Shown here: positions 27,573 to 35,858 of the stretch, one piece after another
Layout of the letters: every line of letters starts with the position of its first letter
Numbering within the stretch: position 1 is the first letter of the stretch
Source of the DNA: an uncultured Kocuria sp.
GTDB taxonomy: Bacteria > Actinomycetota > Actinomycetes > Actinomycetales > Micrococcaceae
Length of the DNA stretch: 64,000 nucleotides
NCBI RefSeq assembly: GCF_947500125.1
Contig: NZ_CANMRA010000015.1
Span: 1 to 64,000, forward strand
Direction: 5' to 3'
Made by a program: the position numbers and the translations under genes
Notes under the pieces: model-generated
Seen by the model: the letters and a program-made list of their open reading frames with translations, nothing else
Database searches by the model: none
Told to the model about the DNA's origin: nothing

Positions 27573-29015
27573 GTGCCCGCACCGATGAAGCTCGGTTCCG
27601 TCCTCGGCGGCCGCTACAAGGTCGTCTCCGACGTGCTGGCCACCGCCGAGGGCGACCACGTGCTCGAGGGACAGGACCAGATCCTCGGCCGCCGCGTCTC
27701 GATCCTGCTGCCCGCCGAGCGGCACACGTCCCTGCTGGTGGAGAACGCCCGCTCCATGGCCAACGGCAGCATCGGCGCCCCCTTCCAGATCCTGGACCTG
27801 GGCCAGGCGGAGGCGCACACCTACCTCGTGACCTCGCACACCCCGGCGGCGGACATGCTCGACTCCCTGCTCGTGGAGCCGGACGAGGTCGAGGACGAGT
27901 CCCTCAGCGACGACATCTTCGGCGCCCCGCGCGGCAACGGCAGCGGCTCCTACGTGTACGAGGAGCCGGACCCCACCAGCCCGGCGCCCGTGGTCGCGAC
28001 CGAGGCCTCCGACGACCTCGGCGGCGCGGCCCCGCAGCCCAAGGTCACCCGGTGGCGGGACGACGACTCGTACGACGACGCCGCGCCCGCGCCCTCGGTG
28101 CGCACCCGGCTCGGCCGGCCCGTGCGGGTCAGCGCCACCTCGACCCGGTCGACCCTCTTCGACCGGGCGGCGGCGAGCGGCACCGCGGCCTCGGCCGTGC
28201 GCACCGCCGGGACGGACATCGACCCCGGCTACGACGGCGACAACCGCTACGACGGCTACGACAGCCCCGAGGACGGGGGCCTGGACACGGCCCCCCGCCC
28301 GGAGGGGACCGCCCCGGCCGCCCCGCCGCGGAAGGAGCAGGCCGCGCCGCAGACCCGGAAGGGCGGCAGCGGCCTGCTGCTGCTCCTGCTGCTCCTGCTG
28401 GCGTTGCTGATCGGCGCCGTGGTCTTCAGCTTCGACCGGCTGGGCGGGCTCTTCGCGGGGGCGGACGCCCCGGAGCCCGCCGTGAGCGCGCCCGCGGCGG
28501 AGGAGGGCGGCGAGGAGGAGGCCCCGCCGAGCCCCGAGCCGGAGGCCCCGGCCGCCGACCCGGAGCCCCGCGCCGTCACCCGGGTGGTGCCCACCGATCC
28601 GGGCTTCATGGCCGACCAGGACGCCCAGCTGGGCCAGACCATCGACGGCAACCCGTCCACCTACTGGATCAGCTACGGGTTCTCCGACCAGAACTTCGGC
28701 AACCAGACCCCGAGCGTGGGTTTGGCGGTCCAGCTCGAGGAGCCCGCGCCGGTGGAGACCCTGAGGCTCGACCAGTCGTCCGGCTCGGGCGGGATGTTCG
28801 ACGTGTACGTCAACGACGCCCCGAGCCTGGACGGCGCCGAGCAGGTGGCCTCGGGCTCCTTCACGGGCCCGGAGATCACGGTTCCGCTCTCGGCGGCGGC
28901 CCGGGACGGGGAGCACGAGTACGTGATCGTGAACTGGACGCAGCTGCCGCAGCTGACGAACCCCATCGCCGGGTTCAACCACGGCCTGCGGGTCGGCGAG
29001 ATCCAGCTCGACTGA
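27573..29015 (+). CDS. Pseudokinase-like membrane protein (C-terminal half of mycobacterial MviN)
   Basis: A 480-residue protein. Residues 5-95 resemble the N-lobe of a Ser/Thr kinase (LGGRYKVVSDVLATAEG, then VSILLP where kinases have VAIK), but the catalytic Lys, HRD and DFG motifs are missing. An acidic, low-complexity linker (about 95-265) precedes a Leu-rich membrane helix near 267-290. The external C-terminal 150 residues form a discoidin-like beta domain (IDGNPSTYWISYGF). This order matches the non-MurJ half of M. tuberculosis MviN, whose phosphorylated pseudokinase binds FhaA. It is therefore a likely regulator of MurJ. I prefer the GTG at 27573, with GGGAG 5 bases away; an ATG at 27477 would add a Pro-rich stretch. 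Confidence 0.75.
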   Translation: MPAPMKLGSVLGGRYKVVSDVLATAEGDHVLEGQDQILGRRVSILLPAERHTSLLVENARSMANGSIGAPFQILDLGQAEAHTYLVTSHTPAADMLDSLLVEPDEVEDESLSDDIFGAPRGNGSGSYVYEEPDPTSPAPVVATEASDDLGGAAPQPKVTRWRDDDSYDDAAPAPSVRTRLGRPVRVSATSTRSTLFDRAAASGTAASAVRTAGTDIDPGYDGDNRYDGYDSPEDGGLDTAPRPEGTAPAAPPRKEQAAPQTRKGGSGLLLLLLLLLALLIGAVVFSFDRLGGLFAGADAPEPAVSAPAAEEGGEEEAPPSPEPEAPAADPEPRAVTRVVPTDPGFMADQDAQLGQTIDGNPSTYWISYGFSDQNFGNQTPSVGLAVQLEEPAPVETLRLDQSSGSGGMFDVYVNDAPSLDGAEQVASGSFTGPEITVPLSAAARDGEHEYVIVNWTQLPQLTNPIAGFNHGLRVGEIQLD

Positions 29016-29030
29016 GGCCTCCGCTCCCCC

Positions 29031-29056
29031 GCCGGGCCCGCCATGACGGGCCCGGC
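29031..29056 (+). terminator. Hairpin after the pseudokinase-like gene
   Basis: A perfect 10-bp stem (29031-29040 with 29047-29056) with a 6-base loop starts 16 bases after the stop codon. It has no T tract. Confidence 0.6.
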
Positions 29057-29147
29057 ACCGGAATATCCGCCGCGCGCCCCCCGTTGTGCCAGTGGTCCCT
29101 GCGGTCGGCGTGCCCGGCCGCTCCCTGTACGGAAGGTCTGCAGAACA

Positions 29148-30179
29148 GTGAGCCCCGACTTCGGTCCCGTGATCAACGCCCTGAACCTCGTCCCCTCGAG
29201 CGGCGAGCCGACGGCCACCGCGGACGACGAGACCGTCCACGAGGTGATCATCGTGGGTTCCGGCCCCGCCGGGTACACCGCCGCCGTCTACGCCGCGCGC
29301 GCGAACCTCCACCCCATCGTGTTCGCCGGGTCCGTGACCGCCGGCGGTGAGCTGATGAACACGACCGAGGTCGAGAACTACCCGGGGTTCGTCGACGGCA
29401 TCCAGGGCCCGGAGCTGATGTCCAACATGCAGCAGCAGGCCGAGCGCTTCGGCGCCGACATCCGCTACGAGGACGTCGTGGCCCTCGAGCTGGAGGGCGA
29501 GGTCAAGACCGTGACCCTCGAGGACGGTTCCGTGCACCGCGCCCACGCCGTGATCCTCGCGACCGGCTCCGCCTACCGGGAGCTCGGTCTGCCGGACGAG
29601 AAGCGGCTCTCCGGACACGGCGTGAGCTGGTGCGCCACCTGCGACGGCTTCTTCTTCAAGGAGCAGCACATCGCGGTGGTGGGCGGCGGCGACTCCGCCC
29701 TCGAGGAGGCCACGTTCCTCTCCCGCTTCGCCTCCAAGGTCACGATCATCCACCGGCGGGACAGCTTCCGCGCCTCCGAGATCATGCAGCAGCGGGCCTT
29801 CGACGACCCCAAGATCGAGGTCCTGTGGAACGCCGAGGTGGTGGGCATCAACGGCGAGGAGAAGGTCCGCTCCGTCACGGTCCGCGACACGGAGTCCCAC
29901 CAGACCACGGAGCTGCCCGTGACGGGCCTGTTCGTCGCCATCGGCTCCGATCCGCGCACCGCCCTGGTCAAGGACCAGCTGGAGCTCACCGTGGACGGCA
30001 CCATCGCGGTGGACGGCCGCAGCTCCACCACGAGCCTCGCCGGGGTCTTCGCCGCGGGCGACGTCGTGGACGGCACCTACCGCCAGGCCATCACGGCGGC
30101 GGGCTCCGGGTGCGTCGCCGCCGTCGACGCCGAGCACTACCTCGCCGCCCTGCACGACCGCTCCGTCCTGCACAGCTGA
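29148..30179 (+). CDS. trxB: Thioredoxin-disulfide reductase
   Basis: A 343-residue flavoprotein that passes electrons from NADPH to thioredoxin. It has the FAD fingerprint [20 protein letters not shown], redox pair Cys162-Ala-Thr-Cys165 in [14 protein letters not shown]-binding [16 protein letters not shown] and the C-terminal [24 protein letters not shown] site. I chose the GTG at 29148, preceded by GGAAGG, so the protein carries a 30-residue N-terminal extension. The trxA gene follows after 135 bases, with a hairpin between them. Confidence 0.95.
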   Translation: MSPDFGPVINALNLVPSSGEPTATADDETVHEVIIVGSGPAGYTAAVYAARANLHPIVFAGSVTAGGELMNTTEVENYPGFVDGIQGPELMSNMQQQAERFGADIRYEDVVALELEGEVKTVTLEDGSVHRAHAVILATGSAYRELGLPDEKRLSGHGVSWCATCDGFFFKEQHIAVVGGGDSALEEATFLSRFASKVTIIHRRDSFRASEIMQQRAFDDPKIEVLWNAEVVGINGEEKVRSVTVRDTESHQTTELPVTGLFVAIGSDPRTALVKDQLELTVDGTIAVDGRSSTTSLAGVFAAGDVVDGTYRQAITAAGSGCVAAVDAEHYLAALHDRSVLHS

Positions 30180-30185
30180 GCCGTC

Positions 30186-30217
30186 CCGGTCGGGGCACCC
30201 GCCGGCGCCCCGACCGG
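30186..30217 (+). terminator. Hairpin between trxB and trxA
   Basis: An 11-bp GC-rich stem (30186-30196 with 30207-30217) and a 10-base loop lie just after the trxB stop. It may reduce read-through into trxA rather than stop it fully. Confidence 0.6.
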
Positions 30218-30314
30218 CATGGGTCATAATCGAACCGGATCCGCCTTTCGCACGTTCCACCCAGAGCGGTCCGGGCACGCCGACCGCGTGCCCGCGGCCC
30301 GGACAAGGAGAACC

Positions 30315-30650
30315 ATGAGCGCCGCCAAGAACGTCACCGACGCCGACTTCCGCACCGAGGTCCTCGAGTCGGACAAGCCCGTCATCGTCGACTTCTGGGC
30401 CGAGTGGTGCGGCCCCTGCCGCATGGTCGGCCCGGTCCTCGACGCGATCGCCGCCGAGCACGCGGACGCCGTCGAGGTCGTCAAGCTCAACGTCGACGAG
30501 AACCCCGCCGTGGCGTCCCAGTACGGCATCACCTCGATCCCCGCGATCTACCTCTTCTCCGGCGGCGAGGTGGTCAAGAAGGCCATCGGCGCGAAGCCGA
30601 AGAGCGCCCTCGAGAAGGAGTTCGCCGACTACCTCGTCGTCGGGAACTGA
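30315..30650 (+). CDS. trxA: Thioredoxin
   Basis: A 111-residue thioredoxin, the cytoplasmic disulfide reductant. The active site is WAEWCGPC (Cys32, Cys35). The cis-Pro lies in GITSIPAIYLF, where the residue before it is Ile and the one after it is Ala. The ATG at 30315 is preceded by AAGGAG. With trxB it forms a complete NADPH-dependent reducing system. A strong hairpin terminator follows. Confidence 0.96.
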   Translation: MSAAKNVTDADFRTEVLESDKPVIVDFWAEWCGPCRMVGPVLDAIAAEHADAVEVVKLNVDENPAVASQYGITSIPAIYLFSGGEVVKKAIGAKPKSALEKEFADYLVVGN

Positions 30651-30679
30651 CCGGTTCCACCGACATCCTCGGCACCCCG

Positions 30680-30721
30680 GGCTCGTCCGTCCCTCCCCCA
30701 TCCGGGAGGGACGGACGAGCC
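30680..30721 (+). terminator. Strong terminator after trxA
   Basis: A perfect 18-bp stem (30680-30697 with 30704-30721) and a 6-base loop lie 30 bases after the trxA stop and before the cwlM-like gene, which must then have its own promoter. Confidence 0.85.
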
Positions 30722-30765
30722 GCTGTCCTGGCACCTCACCGACCCTTCCGACCCGTGGGACACCC

Positions 30766-31974
30766 GTGAACAACGACGACACCGAACCGATGCTGCGCCG
30801 GACCATGACGAGCCGGCGGGTGGTGAGCCTGCGGGAGCGTCTGCTGCGAGCCGGCGTCACCGTGGCCTACCTCGCGCCGCAGGATGTCAACAATCCCTCC
30901 TACTTCGACGACCACGTCGACGCCGCCGTGCGCGCCTTCCAGCAGGAGCGCGGGCTCATCGTGGACGGCCTGGTGGGCCCCGAGACCGACCGGTGCCTCA
31001 ACGAGGCGCAGTACGCCCTCGGTGACCGCCCGCTCTACGTCGACGACGAGCGTCCCCTGCGGGGCGACGACGTCAGCATGCTGCAGCACAACCTGTCACG
31101 GTTGGGTTTCTACTACGGCCACCTCAACGGGGTGTTCGGGAGCAGCACGCACCACGCCGTCATGGAGCTGCAGCAGAGCCTGGGTCTCCCCACCACCGGA
31201 GTGGTGGACCGCGAGACCATTGCCGCCCTCGCCCGGATCAACAAGAACATCACCTCCTCCAAAGCCTTCTCCCTGCGCGAGTACCACCGCCTGGAGCGCG
31301 CCACCTCCGCCCTGCGCGGCCGCTCCGTGGTGCTCGTCCCGTCCGGGACCGCCGGCCAGCAGCCGCCCGCCTCGGCCGCGCCGGACTTCCGGGACCGCGC
31401 CGACGAGGTGACCCGGGACGTCGTCCTCCGGGCCTTCGAGCTCCTGCGCGAGATCGGCGCCGAGCCCGCGGTCGTCTCCCCCGGCCGAGAGCTCCGCGAC
31501 CGCCGCGGCGAGACGGTGCGGACGGCCTCCTCGGTCCACGAGGTCGTCGCCGGATGCCGGTCGGACTCCGTGGTGGTCACCCTGCACTGCGACTGGAACA
31601 GCTCCCCCGCGGCCGGTGGAGTGGCCTCGTACTACTGGGGCGAGCAGGACCGCTCCGAGATCTACTCCCCCATCGGCGAGAGGGCCGCGGTGCTCGTGCT
31701 CAAGGAGATGGTGGCCCGGACCGGGGCCCTGGACCTCGGCACCCACGCCCGGCAGTGGGACCTGCTGAGGTCCCACGACGCGCCGACCATCTGGCTCGAT
31801 CTCGGGTACCTCTCCAGCCCGGCCGACCGGGCCGCCCTCGCGGACCCCGAGCACCGGAACCACCTGGCCGAGGCCGTCGTCTTCGGGCTGCAGCGCATGT
31901 TCCTGATCGCGGAGGACGACGTGCCCACGGGGACCATGAGCGTGGACGACGTCGCCGAGTACAACGGGCGCTGA
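30766..31974 (+). CDS. cwlM: CwlM-like peptidoglycan-binding pseudo-amidase
   Basis: A 402-residue protein with two peptidoglycan-binding domains (about 18-80 and 98-160, AFQQERGLIVDGLVGPET and ELQQSLGLPTTGVVDRET) followed by an amidase-3 fold (about 185-380). There is no signal peptide, so it should be cytoplasmic. The first zinc His is missing: VVLVPSG stands where active amidases have a DPGHGG loop. The second His is kept (His274, TLHCDWNSS), and the catalytic Glu is replaced by Asp345 (IWLDLGYLSS). Mycobacterial CwlM, in the same position between trxA and parB, is a regulator that activates MurA when phosphorylated by PknB near its C-terminus. The PTGT tail here could play that part. Confidence 0.85.
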   Translation: MNNDDTEPMLRRTMTSRRVVSLRERLLRAGVTVAYLAPQDVNNPSYFDDHVDAAVRAFQQERGLIVDGLVGPETDRCLNEAQYALGDRPLYVDDERPLRGDDVSMLQHNLSRLGFYYGHLNGVFGSSTHHAVMELQQSLGLPTTGVVDRETIAALARINKNITSSKAFSLREYHRLERATSALRGRSVVLVPSGTAGQQPPASAAPDFRDRADEVTRDVVLRAFELLREIGAEPAVVSPGRELRDRRGETVRTASSVHEVVAGCRSDSVVVTLHCDWNSSPAAGGVASYYWGEQDRSEIYSPIGERAAVLVLKEMVARTGALDLGTHARQWDLLRSHDAPTIWLDLGYLSSPADRAALADPEHRNHLAEAVVFGLQRMFLIAEDDVPTGTMSVDDVAEYNGR

Positions 31975-32004
31975 GCCCGGCCCGCCACGGCCGAAGGGGC
32001 CCCG

Positions 32005-32060
32005 CGCCCACGCAGAAGCCCCGGTGTTTCACGTGAAACACCGGGGCTTCTGCGTGGGCG
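32005..32060. terminator. Perfect 56-bp palindrome: bidirectional terminator with central parS
   Basis: Two 28-bp arms (32005-32032 and 32033-32060) are exact inverted repeats with no loop base. They lie between the convergent cwlM-like and parB genes, 7 bases before the parB stop. The central 16 bases are a consensus parS. The RNA would fold into a strong hairpin in both directions, so one sequence seems to serve both transcription termination and ParB loading. Confidence 0.9.
32025..32040. promoter_or_regulatory. parS site 1 (perfect)
   Basis: TGTTTCACGTGAAACA is an exact match to the consensus ParB-binding palindrome and is the centre of the 56-bp palindrome. Confidence 0.97.
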
Positions 32061-32067
32061 GTTCCCT

Positions 32068-33789
32068 CTAGCTGCGGTCCATTCCGGGGTCCAGCACCTC
32101 GATGATGCGGTTCAGGTCCTCGACCGAGGCGAACTCGATGGTCATCTTGCCCTTGCGCGCGCCGAGGGCGATCCGCACGCTCGTGTCCAGCCGGTCGGCG
32201 AAGGCGTCCGCGATGTAGTCGAGCCGTTCCTTGTGCCGTCCGGCCGGGACCGCCGTCCGCTGGGGCTTGCGCTCCCCCGACTCGGTCAGCTGGACGGCCT
32301 CCTCCGTGGCGCGCACGGACAGACCCTCCGCCACGATGCGCTGGGCAAGACGCTCCATCTCCGCGGGGTCCGCCAGGGACAGCAGCGCGCGCGCGTGACC
32401 GGACGAGAGCACGCCTGCCGCCACGCGACGCTGGACGAGCGGGGGCAGACGAAGCAGACGGATCGTGTTGCTGATCTGGGGGCGGGACCGGCCGATCCGC
32501 CGGGACAGCTCCTCCTGCGTGGTGCCGAACTCCTCCAGGAGCTGCTGGTACGCGGCGGCCTCCTCGAGAGGGTTCAGCTGGCTGCGGTGCAGGTTCTCCA
32601 GCAGGGCGTCCCGCAAGAGGTCGTCGTCCGCCGTCTCCCGGACGATCGCCGGGATGGTGGACAGCCCCGCGCGCTGAGTGGCACGCCACCGGCGTTCGCC
32701 CATGACCAGTTCGAAGGACTGCTCGCCGTCCTCGCGGCTCGACCGCACCACGATGGGCTGCAGGACGCCCAGCTCGGCGATCGAGTAGGCCAGTTCCGCC
32801 AGTTCCTCCTCGTCGAAGACCTGCCGGGGCTGCTTCCGGTTGGGGTGGATGGCGGCGACGGGGATCTCCGCGAAGGTGGCGCCGGGCACCGCGGCCAGCT
32901 CCTCGGCGACATCCTCCGTTCCACGTGAAACATCGGTGTCCGGTGCGTCGACGGACTCCGGGGCGGAAGTGTCGACCAACTCCGACGCGGACGGGGATCT
33001 CGGTGCCTCGGGGTCGGCGGCCCCGGATGTCCGGTCCGCAGTCATCGGCGCACGGGACGAGGGGGGTGCGGGGCTCCGCTTCGACGGTTCCGGGGTCGGC
33101 GTCGCCTCCGGCGTGCTGTCCGCGGGTTCCGGGCGTCCCGCCGACGACGTCCGCGGCTCCGTCTCGTCCGTGGGGGACGTCGTTTCACGTGAAACACTCG
33201 TCGCCCCGTCCGACGCGGTCCGCTGGTCCGCGTCCGGCCCGTCGGAGATCGCCGAGGAGTCTCCCCCCTCGGTCGTGCTCGTCGACGGCAGGAAGAACAT
33301 GTCGGACGGCCGGCTGACGAGGGTGGTGTTGCGCAGGGCCTCGCCCATGTCCATTCGCGCCTTCATGGCCTTCTGCCGTGCGGCCGGGCCGGCGGACCGG
33401 CCGCGCCCGCCGGCGCTCGGGCGTTTGGCGGCGCTCGTCGTCCCCGCCTGCTCCGGTGTCGACGGTGACTCCGCATCGTCCGTCCGACTCCCCGGCGCGG
33501 TGGTGGTGCGCCGACGAGCATCCGCCGTCGGTGCCTCCGGTGCGTCCCCTGCCGGGCGCGGCGCGCCGTCACTGGGGGAACTCACGGCCGGCGTGTCGTG
33601 TCCCGCCCCGGAATGCTCCGTTTCACGTGAAACACGGTCTCCCGACGCGCTGCTCTGCGGTGCCTCGGCGGTGTCCTGAGCCGGGGGAGCGCCGGCCGGC
33701 GGCTCCTCCCGGTCGGCGGTCTCCGTCGCGGGCGCGCTCGGAATGAGCGCCCCCAGTCCTCGTCCCAGACCACGTCGTCGTTCGCTCAC
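32068..33789 (-). CDS. parB: Chromosome-partitioning protein ParB with long N-terminal extension
   Basis: A 573-residue CTP-dependent DNA clamp that loads at parS and spreads to segregate origins. The start ([15 protein letters not shown]) is the conserved ParA-contact peptide. From about residue 25 to 300 the chain is an acidic, Ser/Pro/Asp-rich unstructured region. The conserved core begins at [17 protein letters not shown] near 305, with the CTP-binding GERRWRA near 363 and the parS-binding helix-turn-helix ([18 protein letters not shown]) near 440. The core is normal, but the whole protein is about 200 residues longer than usual ParB. Three parS sites lie in the extension and are read as V-S-R-(E/G)-T. 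The GTG start is preceded by GAGAGGAA. Confidence 0.96.
   Translation of the reverse strand: MSERRRGLGRGLGALIPSAPATETADREEPPAGAPPAQDTAEAPQSSASGDRVSRETEHSGAGHDTPAVSSPSDGAPRPAGDAPEAPTADARRRTTTAPGSRTDDAESPSTPEQAGTTSAAKRPSAGGRGRSAGPAARQKAMKARMDMGEALRNTTLVSRPSDMFFLPSTSTTEGGDSSAISDGPDADQRTASDGATSVSRETTSPTDETEPRTSSAGRPEPADSTPEATPTPEPSKRSPAPPSSRAPMTADRTSGAADPEAPRSPSASELVDTSAPESVDAPDTDVSRGTEDVAEELAAVPGATFAEIPVAAIHPNRKQPRQVFDEEELAELAYSIAELGVLQPIVVRSSREDGEQSFELVMGERRWRATQRAGLSTIPAIVRETADDDLLRDALLENLHRSQLNPLEEAAAYQQLLEEFGTTQEELSRRIGRSRPQISNTIRLLRLPPLVQRRVAAGVLSSGHARALLSLADPAEMERLAQRIVAEGLSVRATEEAVQLTESGERKPQRTAVPAGRHKERLDYIADAFADRLDTSVRIALGARKGKMTIEFASVEDLNRIIEVLDPGMDRS
32917..32932. promoter_or_regulatory. 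parS site 2 (inside parB)
   Basis: CGTTCCACGTGAAACA differs from the consensus TGTTNCACGTGAAACA only at the first base. It is translated as V-S-R-G-T near ParB residue 287. Confidence 0.9.
33181..33196. promoter_or_regulatory. parS site 3 (inside parB)
   Basis: CGTTTCACGTGAAACA has a single outer-base change from consensus. It is translated as V-S-R-E-T near ParB residue 199. Confidence 0.93.
33619..33634. promoter_or_regulatory. parS site 4 (inside parB)
   Basis: CGTTTCACGTGAAACA has a single outer-base change from consensus. It is translated as V-S-R-E-T near ParB residue 53. Confidence 0.93.
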
Positions 33790-33852
33790 GGTGTTCCTCT
33801 CCCTCGCCCGGCAATCCGGACAATTCTAGCCGAGCGTCGTGTTCCGACGTGA

Positions 33853-33868
33853 CGTTTCACGTGGAACG
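33853..33868. promoter_or_regulatory. parS site 5 (parA-parB intergenic, degenerate)
   Basis: CGTTTCACGTGGAACG keeps the core CACGTG and both GTT/AAC arms but has changed outer bases. It lies 64 bases upstream of the parB start and is probably a weaker site. Confidence 0.75.
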
Positions 33869-33907
33869 GTGCGGTGCCGCGGGGACGTTCCGGGGCGCCG
33901 ACAGCAC

Positions 33908-33937
33908 GACGCCCGCCTCCCGTAGGAGGCGGGCGTC
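33908..33937 (-). terminator. Hairpin between parA and parB
   Basis: A 13-bp GC-rich stem (33908-33920 with 33925-33937) and a 4-base loop lie about 30 bases after the parA stop. It may lower read-through from parA into parB. Confidence 0.65.
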
Positions 33938-33965
33938 GGACGGGGGAGTGGAGGAGACCGGCCGG

Positions 33966-35000
33966 TCAGTGCTCGGAGCGCAGAGCGATCTCGGCCGCGG
34001 CCTCGAGATAGGACAGCGCTCCCGTGGAACTGGGGTCGTAGCTGATGACGCTCTGCTGGTAGCTCGGCGCCTCCGAGATCCGCACCGAGCGGGGGATCAT
34101 GGTCTCCAGCACCTCCGAGGGGAAGTGGTTGCGCACCTCCTCGGCCACCTGGGACGCGAGGTTGGTGCGACCGTCGTACATGGTGAGCAGGATGGTCGAG
34201 ACCGCGAGGTCGGGGTTGAGATGCTTCTGGATCATCTCGATGTTCTTGAGCAGCTGGCTGAGTCCCTCGAGCGCGTAGTACTCGCACTGGATGGGGATCA
34301 GCACCTCGGTGGCCGCCACGAACGCGTTGAGGGTCAGGAGCCCGAGACTCGGCGGGCAGTCGATGAAGACGTAGTCCAGGCGAGGCAGTCCGTCCGCCTC
34401 CCGCTGGCGCGCGTAGGCCTCCAGTGCCCTGCGGAGCCGGTGCTCGCGCGCGACCATGGACACGAGCTCGATCTCCGCGCCGGCCAGATCGATGGTGGCC
34501 GGGACGACCCAGAGGTTCTCCGCTTCGGCGGACGGCTTCACCACGTCGGCGATGGGCATCTCGTCGATGAGCACGTCGTAGGTGCTGTCGACCTCGGAAC
34601 TGTGCTCCACCCCGAGAGCCGTCGACGCGTTGCCCTGCGGGTCGTTGTCGATCACGAGCACGTTCTGTCCCTGCCGGGCCAGGGCCACGGCGAGGTTCAC
34701 CGAGGTGCTGGTCTTGCCCACGCCGCCCTTCTGGTTGCTGATCGTGAAGATCCGCGTTGCGGCGGGCTTCTCCAGCTGGACCTTCTTCAGCCTGGCGCGT
34801 CGCCTGGTCTCCTCCACGAGCTTCCTCCCCAGCGGCGTGTCCTCCGCCATCGTTGTGGTCATCTTGGGCAGCTGTCCGTCCGTTTCACGTGAAACACGAG
34901 TACCCCGGTCAGGAACAACCTTGATCGATTGATCAAGCGGATCGGGGGGAAACTCGGCGTCGAAGCCTCTCGGACTTCCCGCGCCGTCGTCGATCGGCAT
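33966..35000 (-). CDS. parA: Chromosome-partitioning ATPase ParA
   Basis: A 344-residue Walker-type ATPase that forms the gradient along which ParB-parS complexes move. It has the deviant Walker A KGGVGKTS near 91-98, Walker A' VLVIDNDPQGNAS, and Walker B DYVFIDCPPSLG, and the whole core is intact. The ATG at 35000 (GGGAAGG upstream) gives an 85-residue unstructured leader containing a parS-encoded V-S-R-E-T. An ATG at 34862 would give a compact protein without it. The first choice is favoured because the leader reads like those in ParB. The gene order rsmG-parA-parB is standard. Confidence 0.94.
   Translation of the reverse strand: MPIDDGAGSPRGFDAEFPPDPLDQSIKVVPDRGTRVSRETDGQLPKMTTTMAEDTPLGRKLVEETRRRARLKKVQLEKPAATRIFTISNQKGGVGKTSTSVNLAVALARQGQNVLVIDNDPQGNASTALGVEHSSEVDSTYDVLIDEMPIADVVKPSAEAENLWVVPATIDLAGAEIELVSMVAREHRLRRALEAYARQREADGLPRLDYVFIDCPPSLGLLTLNAFVAATEVLIPIQCEYYALEGLSQLLKNIEMIQKHLNPDLAVSTILLTMYDGRTNLASQVAEEVRNHFPSEVLETMIPRSVRISEAPSYQQSVISYDPSSTGALSYLEAAAEIALRSEH
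34881..34896. promoter_or_regulatory. parS site 6 (5' end of parA)
   Basis: CGTTTCACGTGAAACA has one outer-base change from consensus. It lies in the parA leader and is translated as V-S-R-E-T if translation starts at 35000. Confidence 0.92.
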
Positions 35001-35186
35001 CTGACTGCGCACCTTCCCGGTTCGTCTCGAACTCGTTCCGTCGGAGCACGCCTCCCGTGGGGGAGGGGTGCCTGGGGCCGCGCCGCAGGTCAGGTCGCCG
35101 TCGACCCGGGGCCGAGTTCGGCGCCCCGCCCGTGGCACACTCCTCCCAGCCTACCGCCGTCACCGGCCGCAGCCGGCGGCGGCGTC

Positions 35187-35858
35187 TCAGAGCCGGACGC
35201 GGACCACCGTGGTCGGCTCCTCGAGCAGTCCCTCCCCGGCCGTCACGATCTCGGTGGACCGGGCGCCCAGACGGTCCAGTTTCTTCTGCGCCCTGCGCAC
35301 CTCGTCCGCCGCGGACCGCCCCTTGAGGGCGAGGAGCTCGCCCGTGCCTCGCAGCAGCGGCAGCGTGATGTCCACGAGGCCCACGAGCGCCGAGACCGCC
35401 CGGGCGGTGACCACGTCCACCTCGCCGACCTCCTCCTTGGCCTGCTCCGCCCGGGCCCGCAGCACCCGCACGTTCGTGAGCCCGAGGTCGGCCACGACCT
35501 CGTCCAGCCACTGCACGCGCCGCTCCAGCGGCTCGATGAGGGTGATCCGCAGGTCCGGGCGGGCGAGGGCGAGGCACAGGCCCGGCAGGCCCGCCCCCGA
35601 GCCGACGTCCGCCACGCGGGCGTCCGGGGCGATGTGCTCCTCCACCACGGCACAGTTGAGCACGTGGCGGCTCCAGAGCCGGGGGACCTCACGGGGGCCG
35701 ATGAGTCCCCGGACGATGCCCGAGGACGCCAGGTGCGCCACGTAGCGCTCCGCCAGGGGGAGCCGCTCGCCGAACAGCTGCTCCGCCGCGCGCCGCTCCC
35801 GGTCGTCCGGGACGGGAGGGTCCTGCGGGGCGGGGGAGGGGCGCTGGTCCTCGGACAT
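35187..35858 (-). CDS. rsmG: 16S rRNA (guanine527-N7) methyltransferase
   Basis: A 223-residue methyltransferase that modifies G527 in the 530 loop of 16S rRNA. Motif I is VADVGSGAGLPGLCLALARP near 84-103, preceded by the conserved LWSRHVLNC region. VTARAVSALVGLVDI and LALKGRSAADEV follow. Its ATG shares one base with the jag stop (TGATG). Loss of this enzyme is known to give low-level streptomycin resistance in other bacteria; here the frame is intact. Confidence 0.96.
   Translation of the reverse strand: MSEDQRPSPAPQDPPVPDDRERRAAEQLFGERLPLAERYVAHLASSGIVRGLIGPREVPRLWSRHVLNCAVVEEHIAPDARVADVGSGAGLPGLCLALARPDLRITLIEPLERRVQWLDEVVADLGLTNVRVLRARAEQAKEEVGEVDVVTARAVSALVGLVDITLPLLRGTGELLALKGRSAADEVRRAQKKLDRLGARSTEIVTAGEGLLEEPTTVVRVRL

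Noticed and set aside
27324-30860. Open frame of 1178 codons on the minus strand
   Set aside because: It lies opposite the pseudokinase-like gene, trxB and trxA. The translation is Val/Gly/His/Arg-rich with no motif, as expected when third-position G/C bias removes stops from the antisense frame.
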